DNA of 64,000 nt from Prorocentrum cordatum. Taxonomy: Eukaryota > Sar > Dinophyceae > Prorocentrales > Prorocentraceae. Shown here in pieces: positions 24,618 to 36,509 of this stretch (its first letter is position 1; every line of letters starts with the position of its first letter). The notes under the pieces are model-generated. The model was not told the DNA's origin. It saw nothing but the letters and a program-made list of their open reading frames with translations, and ran no database searches. The stretch spans positions 16,001 through 80,000 of the forward strand of contig CAUYUJ010003015.1 in assembly GCA_963575745.1 (NCBI GenBank). Direction: 5' to 3'. The position numbers and the translations under genes are program-made.

Positions 24618-25351
24618 GGGCATAATAATAATAATATTAACAATGATAATCCTAATAACAATAATAATAATAATCAGAACAATAATAATAAGAATAATAA
24701 TACCAATACTGAGAATAATAATACTACTAATATTAATAATAATAATACTAATACTAATACTAATAATAATACTAATAATAATAATAACATTAATACTACT
24801 AATACTAATAATAATAATCATAATAATAATAATCATCATCATCATCATCATAATACTAATATTAATACAAATAATAATAATACTCATAATCATAATATTA
24901 TTAATAATAACAATATTAATAATAATACTACTAATACTAATAATATTAATAATACTAATAATGATAATACGAATAATAATAATCAATAATAATTATAGTA
25001 ATACATAATAATAATAATTATTATAATACTAGTAATAATAACAATAATAATACTACTACTACTAATAATAATAATACTAAAAATACCATTAATAATAATA
25101 ATAGTAATACTATTATTATTATTATTAATAATAATAATATTGATAATAATAATATTATTAATAATAATAATAATATTAATAATACTAATAGTAATACTAA
25201 TAATACTAATAATGATAATGAAAATAATAATATTAATAGTAGTAATAATAATAATAATAATAATAATACTAATAATACTACTAATAATAATAATACTAAT
25301 ACTAATACTACTACTAATAATAATAATACTAATAATACTAATAATAATATT

Positions 25352-25389
<38 letters not shown>

Positions 25390-25469
25390 GAATAAGAATA
25401 AGAATAATAATAATGATAATAATAATAATAATAATAATAAAATATTAATAATTAATAATAATAATAATA

Positions 25470-25500
<31 letters not shown>

Positions 25501-25530
25501 TACTAATAATAGTAAAATAATACTTATAAT
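24618..25530 (+). repeat. AAT-type array, about 910 bp
   Basis: An imperfect aataataat run with act, att and atc variants. A 290 bp GGA tract follows at once (25534-25821). It is of the same kind as the array at 21715. Confidence 0.92.
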
Positions 25531-25533
25531 CAT

Positions 25534-25821
25534 TTGAGGAGGAGGAGGCGGAGGAGGAGGAGGAGGAGGAGGGGGGAGGAGGAGAGAGGAGGAGGAGGAG
25601 GAGGAGGAGGAGGAGGAGGAGGAGAAAGAGTAGGAGGGAGGAGGAGGAGGAGGAGGAGGAGGAGGAGGAGGAGGAGGAGGAGGAGGAAGAGGAGGAGGAG
25701 GAGGAGAGGAGGAGGAGGAGGAGGATGAAAGGGGGAGGAGAAGGGGGAGGAGAAAGAGAAGAGGAGGAGGAGGAGGAGGAGGAGGAGGAGGAGGAGGAGG
25801 AGGAGGAGGAGGAGGAGGACG
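25534..25821 (+). repeat. GGA microsatellite
   Basis: 290 bp of GGA with aga and aaag interruptions, directly after the AAT array. Confidence 0.92.
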
Positions 25822-26586
25822 GGGAGGAGGTGGTTGTGGTGGGTTGGGTGAGCATCGGTTGTGGCACTGGGCGCGGCCCCTTTTAGCGGCACCTCCTACT
25901 CAGGGATGGCTGGCTTACCGCCTGCCGCAGGGGCCTACCTAGCATCGCAGCGTCACGGCGCAACCAGTCCCAGAGACTCAGGGGTCGTCCCCCTGGGGTG
26001 CCCCTTCTCCCCACCTCGACCACAGGAGGGCTTCCCACCTCGAGCACAGGAGGGTCAGCAGTACCAGTCCCTTGTACCTGAGAGCGGGGACCCCAGAAAA
26101 GGGAAATGCTACAGCAGGGATCCCCGCCTGGGGCGAGGGGGACAAAGAGATCCCCCACAGGGGGCCCCAACAGCCTCCCGCGCCTTGAGGACGCCAGTGA
26201 CGCAGAGAGGGGGATGGGCAGTGTGGGAGCTCACCGCTCACCGCAACCGGGGCGCCGCCCGTCCGCGCGCCACCGCAGGATCCAGCTGCGAGGCGTTCAA
26301 GGAAGGCCGGAGAGGGCCCACCACCCGCCCCCACCCCAGCTCGGCTGCGGGGCGCTGCCTGGCCTGCAGGGGGAGGAGGGGGCGGGAAAACTCCACCGGC
26401 GCATGCGGCAAGCGAGCAGAGGAGAGCCAGCCGAGGCGTCCCCCCAACACCCAGACAACGCCCCAGAACCCCCAGACGGGAGCGAGTCACCTCCCCTCTG
26501 GATGCAAACTCATTCCGGCCCAAAGATTCAGGAATTTCTCCGCGCGCGGCGGAGCCTGGACCGCACCCCACGGGACCCGCAGAAAA

Positions 26587-26624
<38 letters not shown>

Positions 26625-27747
26625 CGGGGGGCATCACCCACCCCAGCTCTCTCTCCTTCTGGCACGGGGACGATGGCAACGGCGGCTGCAAAGCACGCGC
26701 TCAGCGACGTCCAGCCCTGAGCCGCTGCTGCTGCCTGTCTGCTCTCGCCGCGAGTGACACCGCCTCATCGTGCCCTGCTGCCCCAGGACTGGCTGCCAGC
26801 AGCGCCCGCGCGCAGGCCTACTGGGAGACCGGCTGCGACTGCGGCTGCGCAGACCAGAAAGCTGCCCGGCCCTCGCCATCTCGGGTCACACACACACGCT
26901 GCATGTGGAAAGAGAGGCTGCGCTGCCGCGCGCCGCAGAGCACGCACTGCTGCACCGCTGCCCAGGACCTGCGCCCACCCACCACGTGCACCAAAACAAA
27001 TAGGCCAGCCCGCCAGCTGCTGAGGGACTGCATTCCCTGCAGCACATCACAGCAGAGCTCGCCCCGGAGAGCGGCCTGGAGATCCTTGACAGGTCCGTCG
27101 CAGAGAGTAAGCAGGGAACCAGGCGATCATGGTCTTGCCTTGACCTGCCACTCCCTGACACACTTGCTTGCGACCTGCTGCTGGACTGCCACAAAGTAAG
27201 CCTCGCGCTGCTCCCCCGGGTGGGCCAGGGACCAGACTGGCCAGTCCTCTACATCTCAGTTCGAGAGCAGCCTCCCAGACTGGCTTGCCCAAGACAGCCC
27301 TTCGGTCGCGCGGACATCCAGGAAGACCGACCAGTACCGATCGTCCATAGCCCGCACAGCCTGGCGCGCCAGCGAGCCATGCCAACAACGCCCTGCCCCG
27401 CCAGCGAGGATCCCAGCAGAGCGGGGTCGGCCGCGTGGTCTCGCCGGCGCTGACCAGTCCAGGGCCAGCAGGGCAGGCGCCTCGAGGTTCGAGTATGGCA
27501 TCGACTGAATAATTGATTTACCCCAGAATTTAATGTATCGTCGAATCTACAAAAGGAGACGTAGCATTTTCATGGCTTCGACGAAAAATAGCAAAATTCG
27601 GAGGTACATCAAATATGTAGTCGATCCCTTACTCGAGAGGTCCTGGTCCTCCGAGGGCGCCACGCCAGGCGGGAAAGGTCCCGCCCCTCGCGCCGGTGGC
27701 ACGCTGCAGGAGGTCAGCCATGACGTCCCAGGGCAGACCCGGGCAGA
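25822..27747. other. GC-rich stretch without recognised gene
   Basis: A 298-codon + frame (25861-26757) runs through a GA tract and has no motif. At 27004-27453 a + frame has some protein-like text (GLEILDRSVAESKQGTRRSW) and a possible donor, aaa|gtaagc at 27196, but no family resemblance. 27520-27640 is an unusual AT-richer patch. Confidence 0.4.
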
Positions 27748-27895
27748 GGGTTGAGGGAGGAGGAGGAGGAGGACCAGGGTCAATCCAAGAGCCATCGACG
27801 AAGTTGGAATACGCTTTCCCTCCAAGCTCCCTCTTCATAGGCCCCTACAACGGTTCATTTCCATTGAGGGATCTGCCTCGTTGGAATAAGGAAAA
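27748..27895 (+). repeat. Compound repeat CR, core fragment
   Basis: A short GGA tract is followed by 120 bp matching the start of the CR core (ccaagagccatcgacgaagt; ctccctcttcataggcccct). It stops where a new GGA tract begins at 27896, so two CR copies are arranged head to tail. Confidence 0.65.
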
Positions 27896-28163
27896 GGAAT
27901 GGAGGAGGAGGAGGAGGAGGAGGAGGAGGAGGAGGAGGAGAGGAGGAGGAGGAGGGAGGAGGAGGAGGAGGAGGAGGAGGAGGAGGAGGAGGAGGAGGAG
28001 GAGGAGGGGGAGGGGGAGGGGAGGGGGAGGGGGAGGGGGAGGGGGAGGGGGATGGGGGATGGGGGGATGGGGGATGGGGGATGGGGATGGGGATGGGGGA
28101 TGGGGGATGGGGGATGGGGGGGGATGGGGGATGGGGGATGGGGGATGGGGGATGGGGGAGGAG
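27896..28163 (+). repeat. GGA tract grading into a GGGGAT minisatellite
   Basis: The GGA tract (27896-28000) is followed by gggggatgggggat units (28005-28160). Runs of four to six G every six or seven bases are classic G-quadruplex-forming sequence. Confidence 0.9.
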
Positions 28164-28580
28164 GAGGATGAGGAGGAGGAGGAGGAGGAGGAGGAGGAGG
28201 AGGAGGAGGAGGAGGAGGAGGAGAGAGGAGGAGGAGGGAGGAGGAGGCGCGGAGGAGGGGGAGGGGGAGGAGGAGGGGGAGGAGGAGGAGGAGGAAGACA
28301 AGCAGGACAAAGATGAGGAGGGAGGAGGAGGATATGGAGGAGAGGGAGGAGGAGGAGGATGAGGAGAATGAGGAGGAGGACGAGGAGCGGGGGGAGGAGG
28401 AGGAGGAAGAGGAGGAGGAAGAAGAAGAGGAGGAGGAGGAGGAGGAAGAGGAGGATGATGATGATGAGGAGGAGGAGGATACTGGGTTGGAGAAGCTGGA
28501 GTAGGAGGACGAAGCGGTGGAGGATGATGATGAGGAGGAGGAGGAATGGCAGGCGGAGGATGAGGAGGAGGAAGCGGAGC
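28164..28580 (+). repeat. GGA/GAG microsatellite leading into CR copy 3
   Basis: Long GGA with GAT and GCA interruptions. Confidence 0.9.
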
Positions 28581-30005
28581 AGGAGGACCAGTGTAAGCCC
28601 AAGACGCCAGAAAGATGTTGCAACACAACCTCCCTCCAACATCCTCCTTCGTAGGCCCCATACAAGAATTCGTCTCACTGCTGGAAGCGCCCCGTTGGAA
28701 GGCAACCGGCTGAGAATCTTCAGTCGTATCAAAACGCCTCTCCGTGAACTTCAACGTCGGCAGTCAACCCTACTGCTGCGCCCTGACGATCTTGAAGCAT
28801 CCCAGAACACAGCCCATGGAACGCTAATCATGATAATCCTTGCAACGGATGCAAACTTTGAAAGCGAACGTGCGTGGTGTTGAGGCGATCACAACATTTT
28901 TGGGAAAAAGTGTCTTCCATCCGTGCAACTCTTGGAAACTTCGAAGACTAATGTGTGCGGCGCTGTGGCGGGAGGCACGTACAATAATTACCGACCGCCT
29001 GCCGTTCGTCAAAACCGTGGGACTTTTCAAACGAATTTGCTCGGCGCTAAAGCGACAACCATATTTTGAAAACGGCCTGCCATCCATCGATTGACTTCTT
29101 GTTGCAGCCTTTGAAGACGAATGTGCAAGACGCTAATGCCAGAGCCACATGTTGAACACCACCTGGCCTCCATCCGTAAAGCTCTTGCATTTTTTTACGA
29201 CGCGTGTGCGCGGTGCAAGGCGAAGGCGAGAACCACATTTTGAAAACGTCTGGCCTTTCATCTGTGAAGCTCTTGCGAACGTTTCAGACGAATGTGCGCG
29301 GCGCTGTGGCAGGAGGCACCAACAAAACTGACCGCCTGTCATTCGCCAAACTCGCAGGAAGTTCTAAAACGAGTTAGCGCGGCGCTAAAGCGAGAATCAT
29401 AGTTTGAAACCAGCCTGCTCTCCATCGATTCAGCTCTTGCAGCCTTGTAGGACGAATGTGCGCAACGCTAATGCGGGAACCACATCTTGAACACCACCCG
29501 TCCTCCATCCGTGAAGCTCTTGCGAATGTCGCAAGGCGGAGGCGAGAGCCACATTTTGGAAACGGCTGGCCTTTCATCCGTGAAGCTCTTGCGAACTTTT
29601 CAGACGAATGTGCGCGGCCATAAGGCGAGAGCCACATTTTGAAAAGGAGCCGCCCTTCATCCGTGATTTGCTTGCAAACTTTCTAGACGAGTTTGCGCGG
29701 CGCTGGGGAGGGAGCCACATGTTGAAAAGGAGCCGCCATCCATCCGCGAGGCTCCTGTCTTATTTGATGACGAAGATGCGCGGCGCTCAGACGGGAGTCC
29801 TATTTTGAAGACGACCCGCCTGTCATCCGTGAAACTCTGGCAAATTGTAAAGACCCATTTGCGCGGCGCTCAGGTGAGAACCACATTTGGAAACTGGCCC
29901 GCCCTCCTTCCGTGAAGCTCTGGTGATCTTTTATGACGAACGTGCGCGGCGCTAAGGCGAGAGCCAAACATTGAACACGGCCCGCCATCCATCCGTGACG
30001 CCCTT
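28580..30005 (+). repeat. Compound repeat CR, copy 3, with expanded monomer tail
   Basis: The GGA tract (28164-28580) leads into a diverged core (28580-28850), then about 13 tandem monomers of 80-90 bp reach 30005. Each monomer carries versions of cgcggcgctaaggcgagagc, cacattttgaaaac and ccatccgtgaagctcttgc. No gene lies in it; the open frames crossing it are monomer translations. Confidence 0.72.
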
Positions 30006-30124
30006 ACTAATTCTGAGCTTCAGGATTCTATTTCGGCAGGAAGTCTCAGGCGAAGCGCCCGGCCCGCCGAACCGACACGTGTCGGGTTACGACAGGGAAG
30101 AGTTATTATGAGGAAAAGGGATGG

Positions 30125-30560
30125 GGAAGGAGGAGGAGGAAGAGGAGGAGGAGGAGGAGGAGGAGAAGGAGAGGATACGAGGGAAGGAGGAGGAGGAATA
30201 GCAGGCGGATGATGATGAGGATGAGGAGGAGGGAGCAGAGGAGGAGGAGGAGCAGGAGGAGAAGGAGGAGGAGGAGGAAGACCAGGAGGAGGGGAGGAGG
30301 AGGAGGAGGAGGAGGAGGGAGGAGGAGGAGGAGGAGGACGAGAGAAAAGTAGGAGGAGGAGGAATAGCAGGCGGATGATGATGAGGATGAGGAGGAGGAG
30401 GAGGAGCAGGAGGAGGAGGAGGAGCAGGGGAGAAGGAGGAGGAGGAGGAGAGAGGAGGAGGAAGACCAGGAGGAGGAGGAGGAGGAGGAGGAGGAGGAGG
30501 AGGAGGAGGAGGAGAAGAAGAAGAAGAAGGAGGGGGAGGCGGAGGCGGAGGAGGATCGAG
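30125..30560 (+). repeat. GGA microsatellite with internal duplication
   Basis: 435 bp of GGA. The block gaggaatagcaggcggatga occurs at 30190 and 30359, so part of the tract was duplicated (about 170 bp apart). Confidence 0.9.
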
Positions 30561-31104
30561 GAGGATCGAGGAGGACCAGGGAGGGTCGAGGAGGATCCAG
30601 GAGGACGTGCATCCCGCAGCCGTGCTCGCAGCTGCGCTGGCGCTGCCGCGGGCGCGACCGCCGCTGGCGGGCGCGACCGCATGCCAGGCAATGGGGTGAG
30701 CGGGTGGGCGCAGGAGGCCCCTGCGCTCTGTCGAGGGGTGCCCGCCGCCCAGGAAGGGCCGCCTCCTCCCGTCGTTTCGTAGACGTGGTGTTGCGTGTCT
30801 TGAGGCTCGCACGGGTGGGGGGCTGGTCTCGAGGTTTTGATGCTCGGGTCGACGACGATTACGTGATGGATGCGCGCGGGTGGGTTTCGAGCTTCTCGCG
30901 GATGGGTATGGTCTTTGGTGTAGGGGGGCTCGTGCGAGTGGGGGTGTAGTCCTATGGTTCTGATGCTTACCGCCATCTAGAATCAACGACGAATTCGAAA
31001 CCCACCAGCACATGTGCGCCACGCGATTGTCGTCGACACGAGCAGCAAAACCATGAGACCCACCCTCCTCTCGTGCGATTCCCGAGAGCGGGAGTGAGGA
31101 CTAC
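30561..31104. other. No gene seen
   Basis: The aggatcgaggaggaccaggg repetition at 30555-30605 marks the end of the GGA tract. The rest is unique without recognisable protein. Confidence 0.4.
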
Positions 31105-31262
31105 GGTAGGGGCGTTCCTGAAGGGATCTGCCCAGGAGGCGTCAGACCCTGGAGGATTCCTTGTCTGTTGAGGGCGGCAGTGATATTCATGTCCAGGCCT
31201 CGGTTGGTGTTCCGCCGGCTGCCAGGCCCTGGATTCCTTATCCGAGGGTTCCGTATCCAATG
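31105..31262 (+). repeat. Dispersed repeat J, copy 3
   Basis: It shares ccaggaggcgtcagaccctg, ttgagggcggcagtgatatt and gttccgccggctgccaggcc with copy 1. Confidence 0.62.
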
Positions 31263-31825
31263 CGCTCACCACATTGTCGGGGTGAGGACTCGGGTCGGGT
31301 TGGACGACAGGGATTCGAGGTGCTGGCTTCTTGGGCGTTGTCGTCGATTCTCGGCTTTCCAGCCTCGGGATGCTACTTTTCAGCTGCGCCTTGCTAGGAG
31401 CGTTCCAGTGGTGCCCGAATCTTTTCCTCTGGGGACCCGAGTTATGACCCGAAAGCCAAACGGTGAGGTTCACTGGGGGCGTTCAAGACGGGGAGAAGGA
31501 CCTGTAGGGGTGTGTAGATATCATGGCAGGTGCCATGTCGTCTCCCAGATTTCATGGCCCCCTCCCTTCTTTTGATGCGCTTCCTTGCCCCCCCCTTGTC
31601 CGCGCACATGCCTCGGGCCGTGATGTGCGCCCCCCCGTCCTCTTCCTGGCCCATCTCTTCGGCGAGTCCGATCTCCGGGGTGCTTTCATCCCTCCTGCCT
31701 CCTCCGTCCCCCCGACGCTCCCAGGCATCTCCGCGGCCCCTCAGCTCCAGCCGTCGCGAAAGCATGCGGCCAGCCTTTTTCCCAACAATCCTGTGGTGTT
31801 GGGTCCTCGTTGCGAAAACACAGCT
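31263..31825. other. No gene seen
   Basis: A 460-codon + frame starting at 31530 owes its length to the tandem array that begins at 31941. Confidence 0.45.
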
Positions 31826-31883
31826 CCCTGCGTCCTCCTCCTCCTCCTCCTCCTCCTCCTCCTCCTCCTCCTCTCCTCCTCGC
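31826..31883 (+). repeat. CCT microsatellite
   Basis: (CCT)n, about 55 bp. Confidence 0.9.
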
Positions 31884-31940
31884 CCTCCTCCCTTCTCCCA
31901 TCCCTGCCTCTGCCCCCTGTACCCATCAGATTTCGCCACA

Positions 31941-34740
31941 CCCATCACACGCTTCGTGGCCCCATCTGGAGCTGCACCGAAGCTCCCAGTGGGGCACGCC
32001 CATCACGCGATTCGTGGCCCCAGAGGGAGTTCCACCGGCGATCTCAGCGGCGCATTTCGCGTGCGGTCCTGCTACCCATATCGGCACTCACCTCGCAGGT
32101 TTCGTGGCCCCATAGGGAGCTCCACCGAGTGTGCCAGTGGCGCAGTTCGGTCACGCCACCAATTTCTTCACACCCCTCACAATTTTCGTGTCCTCCAAGG
32201 GAGCTCCACCGAAGGTCCCAGTGGCGCAGTTCGCATGCGGTCCCGTTCCCATTTCGGTACACCCCTCGCAGGTTTCGTGGCCCCATCGGGAGCTCCACCG
32301 AAGGTCCCAGTGGCGCAGATCGCATGCGGTTCTGCACTCATGTCGGCACACGCATCACACATTTCATGGCCCCACAGGAAGCTTCACCAAAGGTCCCACT
32401 GGCGCAGCTCGCATGTGGTCCCGCTACCCATGTCCACACACCCCTCACACGTTTCATGGCCCATAGGGAGTTCCACCGAAGGTCACAGTGGCGCATCCCG
32501 CATGCTGTCCCGCACGCTTTTCGGCACACCCTCACACGTTTCGTGGCTCCATAGAGGGCTGCACCGAATGTCCCAGTGGCGCAGTTCGCATGCGGTCCCG
32601 CACCCATTTTGGCACACGAGTCACACGTTTCGTGGCCCCACAGGGAACCCCACCGAATGTTCCAGTGGCGCAGTTCGCGTGCGGTCCCGCACACATATCG
32701 GCACGTCCTTGACACGTTCTGTGGCCCCATATGGGGCTCCACCGAAGGTCCCAGTGGCACAGATCGCATGCGGTCAAGAAACCAATTTCGTCACACCCCT
32801 CACAATTTTTATGTCCTCAGAGGGGGCTCCACCGAAGGTCACAGTGGGGCAGTTCGCATGCGGTCTCGGCATCCATTTCGGCACACCCCTCGAACGTTTC
32901 GTGGCCCCATAGGGAGCTCCACCGAAGGTCCTAGTGGCGCAGATTGCATGCGTCCCCGCCACCCATGTCGGCACACCCTCACACGTTTCGTGGCCCCATA
33001 GGGAGCTCCACCGAAGGTCCCAGTGGCGCAGCCTGCATGCAGTCCCGTCACCCATTTCGGCACACCCCTCGCAATTTTCGTGGCCTCATAGGGAGCTCCA
33101 CCGAACGTCCCACTGGCGCAGTTCGCATGCGGTCTCGCCACAAGTTTCGACACATCTGCACACGTTTCGTGGCCCCATACTGAGCTCTACCGAAGGTCCC
33201 AGCGGCGCAGCTCGCATGCCGTCCCCGCCACTCATGTCGGCAGACGCCTCGCACGTTAAGCGGGCCCCACCGAAGGTCCCAGTGGCGCAGTTCGCAAGCG
33301 ATCCCGTACCCATTTCGGCACACGCATCACACGCTTCGTGGCCCCACAGGGAGCTTTACCGAAGGTCCCGCTGGCGCAGCTCGCATGCGTCCCCGCCACC
33401 CGTGTCGGAGCACCCCTCACAAGTTTCGTGGCCGCATGGCGATCCACCGAAGGTCCCACTGGCGCAGTTCGCATGCGGTCCCGCCACAACTTTCGGCACA
33501 CCCTCACACCTGTCGCGGACCCATAGGGAGCTCTACCGAAGGTCCCAGCGGCGCGGCTCGCATGCCGTCCTGCCCATGTCGGCAGACGTCTCGCACGTTA
33601 AGGGGCCCCACCGAAGGTCCCAGTGGCGCAGTTCGCATGCGATCCCGTGCCCATTTCGGCACACGCATCACACGTTTCGTGGCCCCACAGGGAGCTTCAC
33701 CGAAGGTCACACTGGCGCAGCTCGCATGAGTTCCCGCCACCCGTGTCGGAGCACCCCTCACACGTTTCGTGGCCGCATAGCGATCCACCAAATGTCCCAC
33801 TGGCGCAGTTCGCATGCGGTCTCGCCACAAGTTTCGACACACCTGCACACGTTTCGTGGCCCCATACTGAGCTCTACCGAAGGTCCCAGCGGCGCAGCTC
33901 GCATGCCGTCCCCGCCACTCATGTCGGCAGACGCCTCGCACGTTAAGCGGGCCCCACCGAATGTCCCAGTGGCGCAGTTCGCATGCGGTCCCGTCACCCA
34001 TTTCGGCACACGCATCACACGCTTCGTGGCCCCACAGGGAGCTTCACCGAAGGTCCCACTGGCGCAGTTCGCATGCGGTCCCGCCACAACTTTGGGCACA
34101 CCCTCACACGTTTCGTGGACCCATATGGAGCTCTACCGAAGGTCCCAGCGGCGCGGCCCGCATGCCGTCCTGCTCCCATGTCGGCAGACGTCTCGCACGT
34201 TAAGGGGGCTCCACCGAAGGTCCCAGTGGCGCAGTTCGCATGCGGTCCCGCACCCATTTCGGCACACGCATCACACGTTTCGTGGCCCCACAGAGAGCTT
34301 CACCAAAGGTCCCACTGGCGCAGCTCGCATGCGTCTCCGCCACCCATGTCGGGGCACCCCTCACACGCACGTTTCGTGGCCGCATATCGATCCACCGAAT
34401 GTTCCACTGGCGCAGTTCGCATGCGGTCCCGCCACAAATTTCGGCACACGCATCACGCGGTTCGTGGCCTCATAGGGAGCTCCACCGAAGGTCCCAGTGG
34501 CGCAGCTCGCATTCGTCTCCCCAGCCCGTGGCCTCATAGGGAGTTCCACAGACGGCCCCAGAGGCCGCGGCCGCTTGCGCCCCCCGCGCCCTTGTCGGCA
34601 CACGACTCACACGCGTCGTGGCCCCATAAGAAGCTCCACCGAAGGTTCCACTGGCGCAGATCGCATGCGGTCCCACACCCATGTCCGAACACCCCTCACA
34701 CGTTTCGTGGCCCCAGAAGGAGCTCTACCGAAGACGATGC
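31941..34740 (+). repeat. Tandem array, about 33 monomers of about 86 bp, with higher-order structure
   Basis: The monomer centre is agctccaccgaaggtcccag followed by tggcgcagttcgcatgcggt. About 33 copies run from 31963 to 34719 (average spacing 86 bp). A variant carrying cacgttaag occurs at 33252, 33594, 33939 and 34196, giving a higher-order unit of about 344 bp (four monomers) and then 257 bp (three). The absence of stops in some frames gives open frames of 340-513 codons, which are monomer translations. Confidence 0.85.
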
Positions 34741-35067
34741 TCACAACTGTGTTACTCACAACTGCACATGGTTGGGTCCTTCGCCAGTCTAATCTATGTT
34801 TTCGGCCTGCAGGGGCCGTTTCCTGGCACCCGGGCCGTCAACAAACAGCTCGGGATGAGAAGCCGGTCCCCGACAAGGGCCCGAGATCCCTGGGGGCCCA
34901 TGTGGGGAAAATCTGAGCCGTCGTAGGAGGGGGTCCGTACTTCCTGACGTTTCCAGGGGTTCCACGGTGAAGAGAGCCTTTCATCCCTGGACGTGCAGGT
35001 AGGTGTACTCCGACTTGGCGCCTGCGTGCACACCTCGTCCCATTTGGGCATGTGCTTGTGTAAGCCG

Positions 35068-35345
35068 TCTCCATGATGATGATGATGAGGAGGAGGAGGA
35101 TGATGATGATGATGATGGTGGTGGTGCTGGTGCTGGTGATGGCGATGATGATGGCAGTGGTGGTGGTGGTGGTGATCATGGTGATGGTGATGACGATGCT
35201 GATGATGATGACGATGAGGAGGTGGAGGAAGCATGAGGATGAGAATGAGGATGAGGAGGGGGAGGAGGATAATGAGGAGGAGGAGGTGGAGGAGTGGGAG
35301 GAGGAAGACGAAGAGGAGAGGGGGGAGGAGGATGGAGAGAAGGAC
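35068..35345 (+). repeat. GAT then GAG microsatellite
   Basis: gatgatgatg (35068-35215) grades into gaggaggag (35216-35345). Confidence 0.85.
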
Positions 35346-36282
35346 GGCAGTAGGGGAGGGGAGGGGGGAGTATGAGGACAGCGAGGTCTCCCAGGGGTTT
35401 GGAGGGGAACCTCCGCAAGTCTTTTTTTTGGGGCGGTACCTTTCAGTAGTGTTTCTCATACGATACACCCATCACTTTTTTTTCAGCAAAGCAGCTTGCA
35501 GATTAGAGTCTGAGTTTTCTTAGCATAGATGTAAACAAATCTGGGTTCCAGGGTAAACTGTGGAGATGATTTTAGATTTGTAGTGTCTTTCAGCAGCCTG
35601 CTCCTGCTGCCGCTGCTTTCTGAGATTTATATCGATTCTCCAGACAAGGACCTATACCGCTAGTTCAGACAACGAGACTTGCAGAGTCTGTTTTCTAAGG
35701 GCGAGGTGCTCTTCCACTGTATTTTTCGGGTGTGACCGTTGCGGATATGGTCGGACCGAGGTGACATATCGAGGTCGGTTCGGGAAGGGTACCCTCGTGT
35801 TTTTCGTGCTTGTTCGATGTTCATTTGGATCCTGGGGAGGGTATCCTTGGATGTTCTGTTTTCGCCGACGGAGGGTCTCATGTTCTTGAAGGATGTTCTT
35901 CTGGCCTAGGTCCGACTGTAATGCAGTTCTGGTGTAGCCGTTGTGGATACATCTTTCCGAGACCTGAGACTTGCGACTCCGCACACCTTGAGATCCGACC
36001 TTGCAAAAACACTGCGACGTCACAGAACATCGCGCCCGGAGCCCCGAGCCCCATCTCTTTCTGCATTCTTCCTCGAGCCCCATCGATCTGTAAGGGTCCC
36101 AGGGCCCGACGTGGAGCCAAAACGCCCGCAGTGAAGAAGAATGCAGCGCCAGGATCTCAGGTCCCCCTGCGGAGCAGGACGCCCTGGACACCCTCGACGC
36201 CCTCTCGACGAGCCCCACGCCGCCCTGGGCCCTGCCGGACCCGCGCGCGCGCCCGGGCACGAGGCTCGGGGGCCCCCAGCAA
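35346..36282. other. No gene seen
   Basis: A 274-codon - strand frame (36476-35652) crosses the H hairpin and shows no domain. The sequence is less GC-rich than its surroundings. Confidence 0.4.
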
Positions 36283-36509
36283 GGTGGACCCCAAAAGGGG
36301 TCCAGCGACAAGGTGGTGGTGCAGCAGATTTGGTGCAATAGATGCGTGCAGTACGTGTCGGGGCGCAGATGTATTGCTGTATTCTTCGCGCGCAACACAC
36401 TACTTGTAGTACAATGCAATACAATTCTCCGGTGCAATACATTCGCTATGCAATTGCCCCAAATCTGTTGCACCACCCCCTTTCAGCTGGACCCCCTTTG
36501 GGGTCACCC
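36283..36509. mobile_element. Hairpin element H (58 bp inverted repeats)
   Basis: The left arm 36283-36340 (ggtggaccccaaaaggggtc ... gcagcagatttggtgcaat) and right arm 36452-36509 (attgccccaaatctgttgca ... ggaccccctttggggtcacc) are reverse complements with few mismatches. The 110 bp loop also has paired ttgcaata-type blocks. It was seen once in the window. Confidence 0.78.

Noticed and set aside
27004-27453. Possible exon on the + strand with a gtaagc donor-like site
   Set aside because: Some protein-like text, but no family resemblance, no matching acceptor or partner exon; kept only as a note.
31530-34475. 460- and 513-codon frames that look like repeat proteins
   Set aside because: They follow the 86 bp non-coding monomer, whose length is not a multiple of three, and frames change between monomers.
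35652-36476. 274-codon - strand frame
   Set aside because: Crosses the H hairpin and has no recognised motif; composition fits chance.
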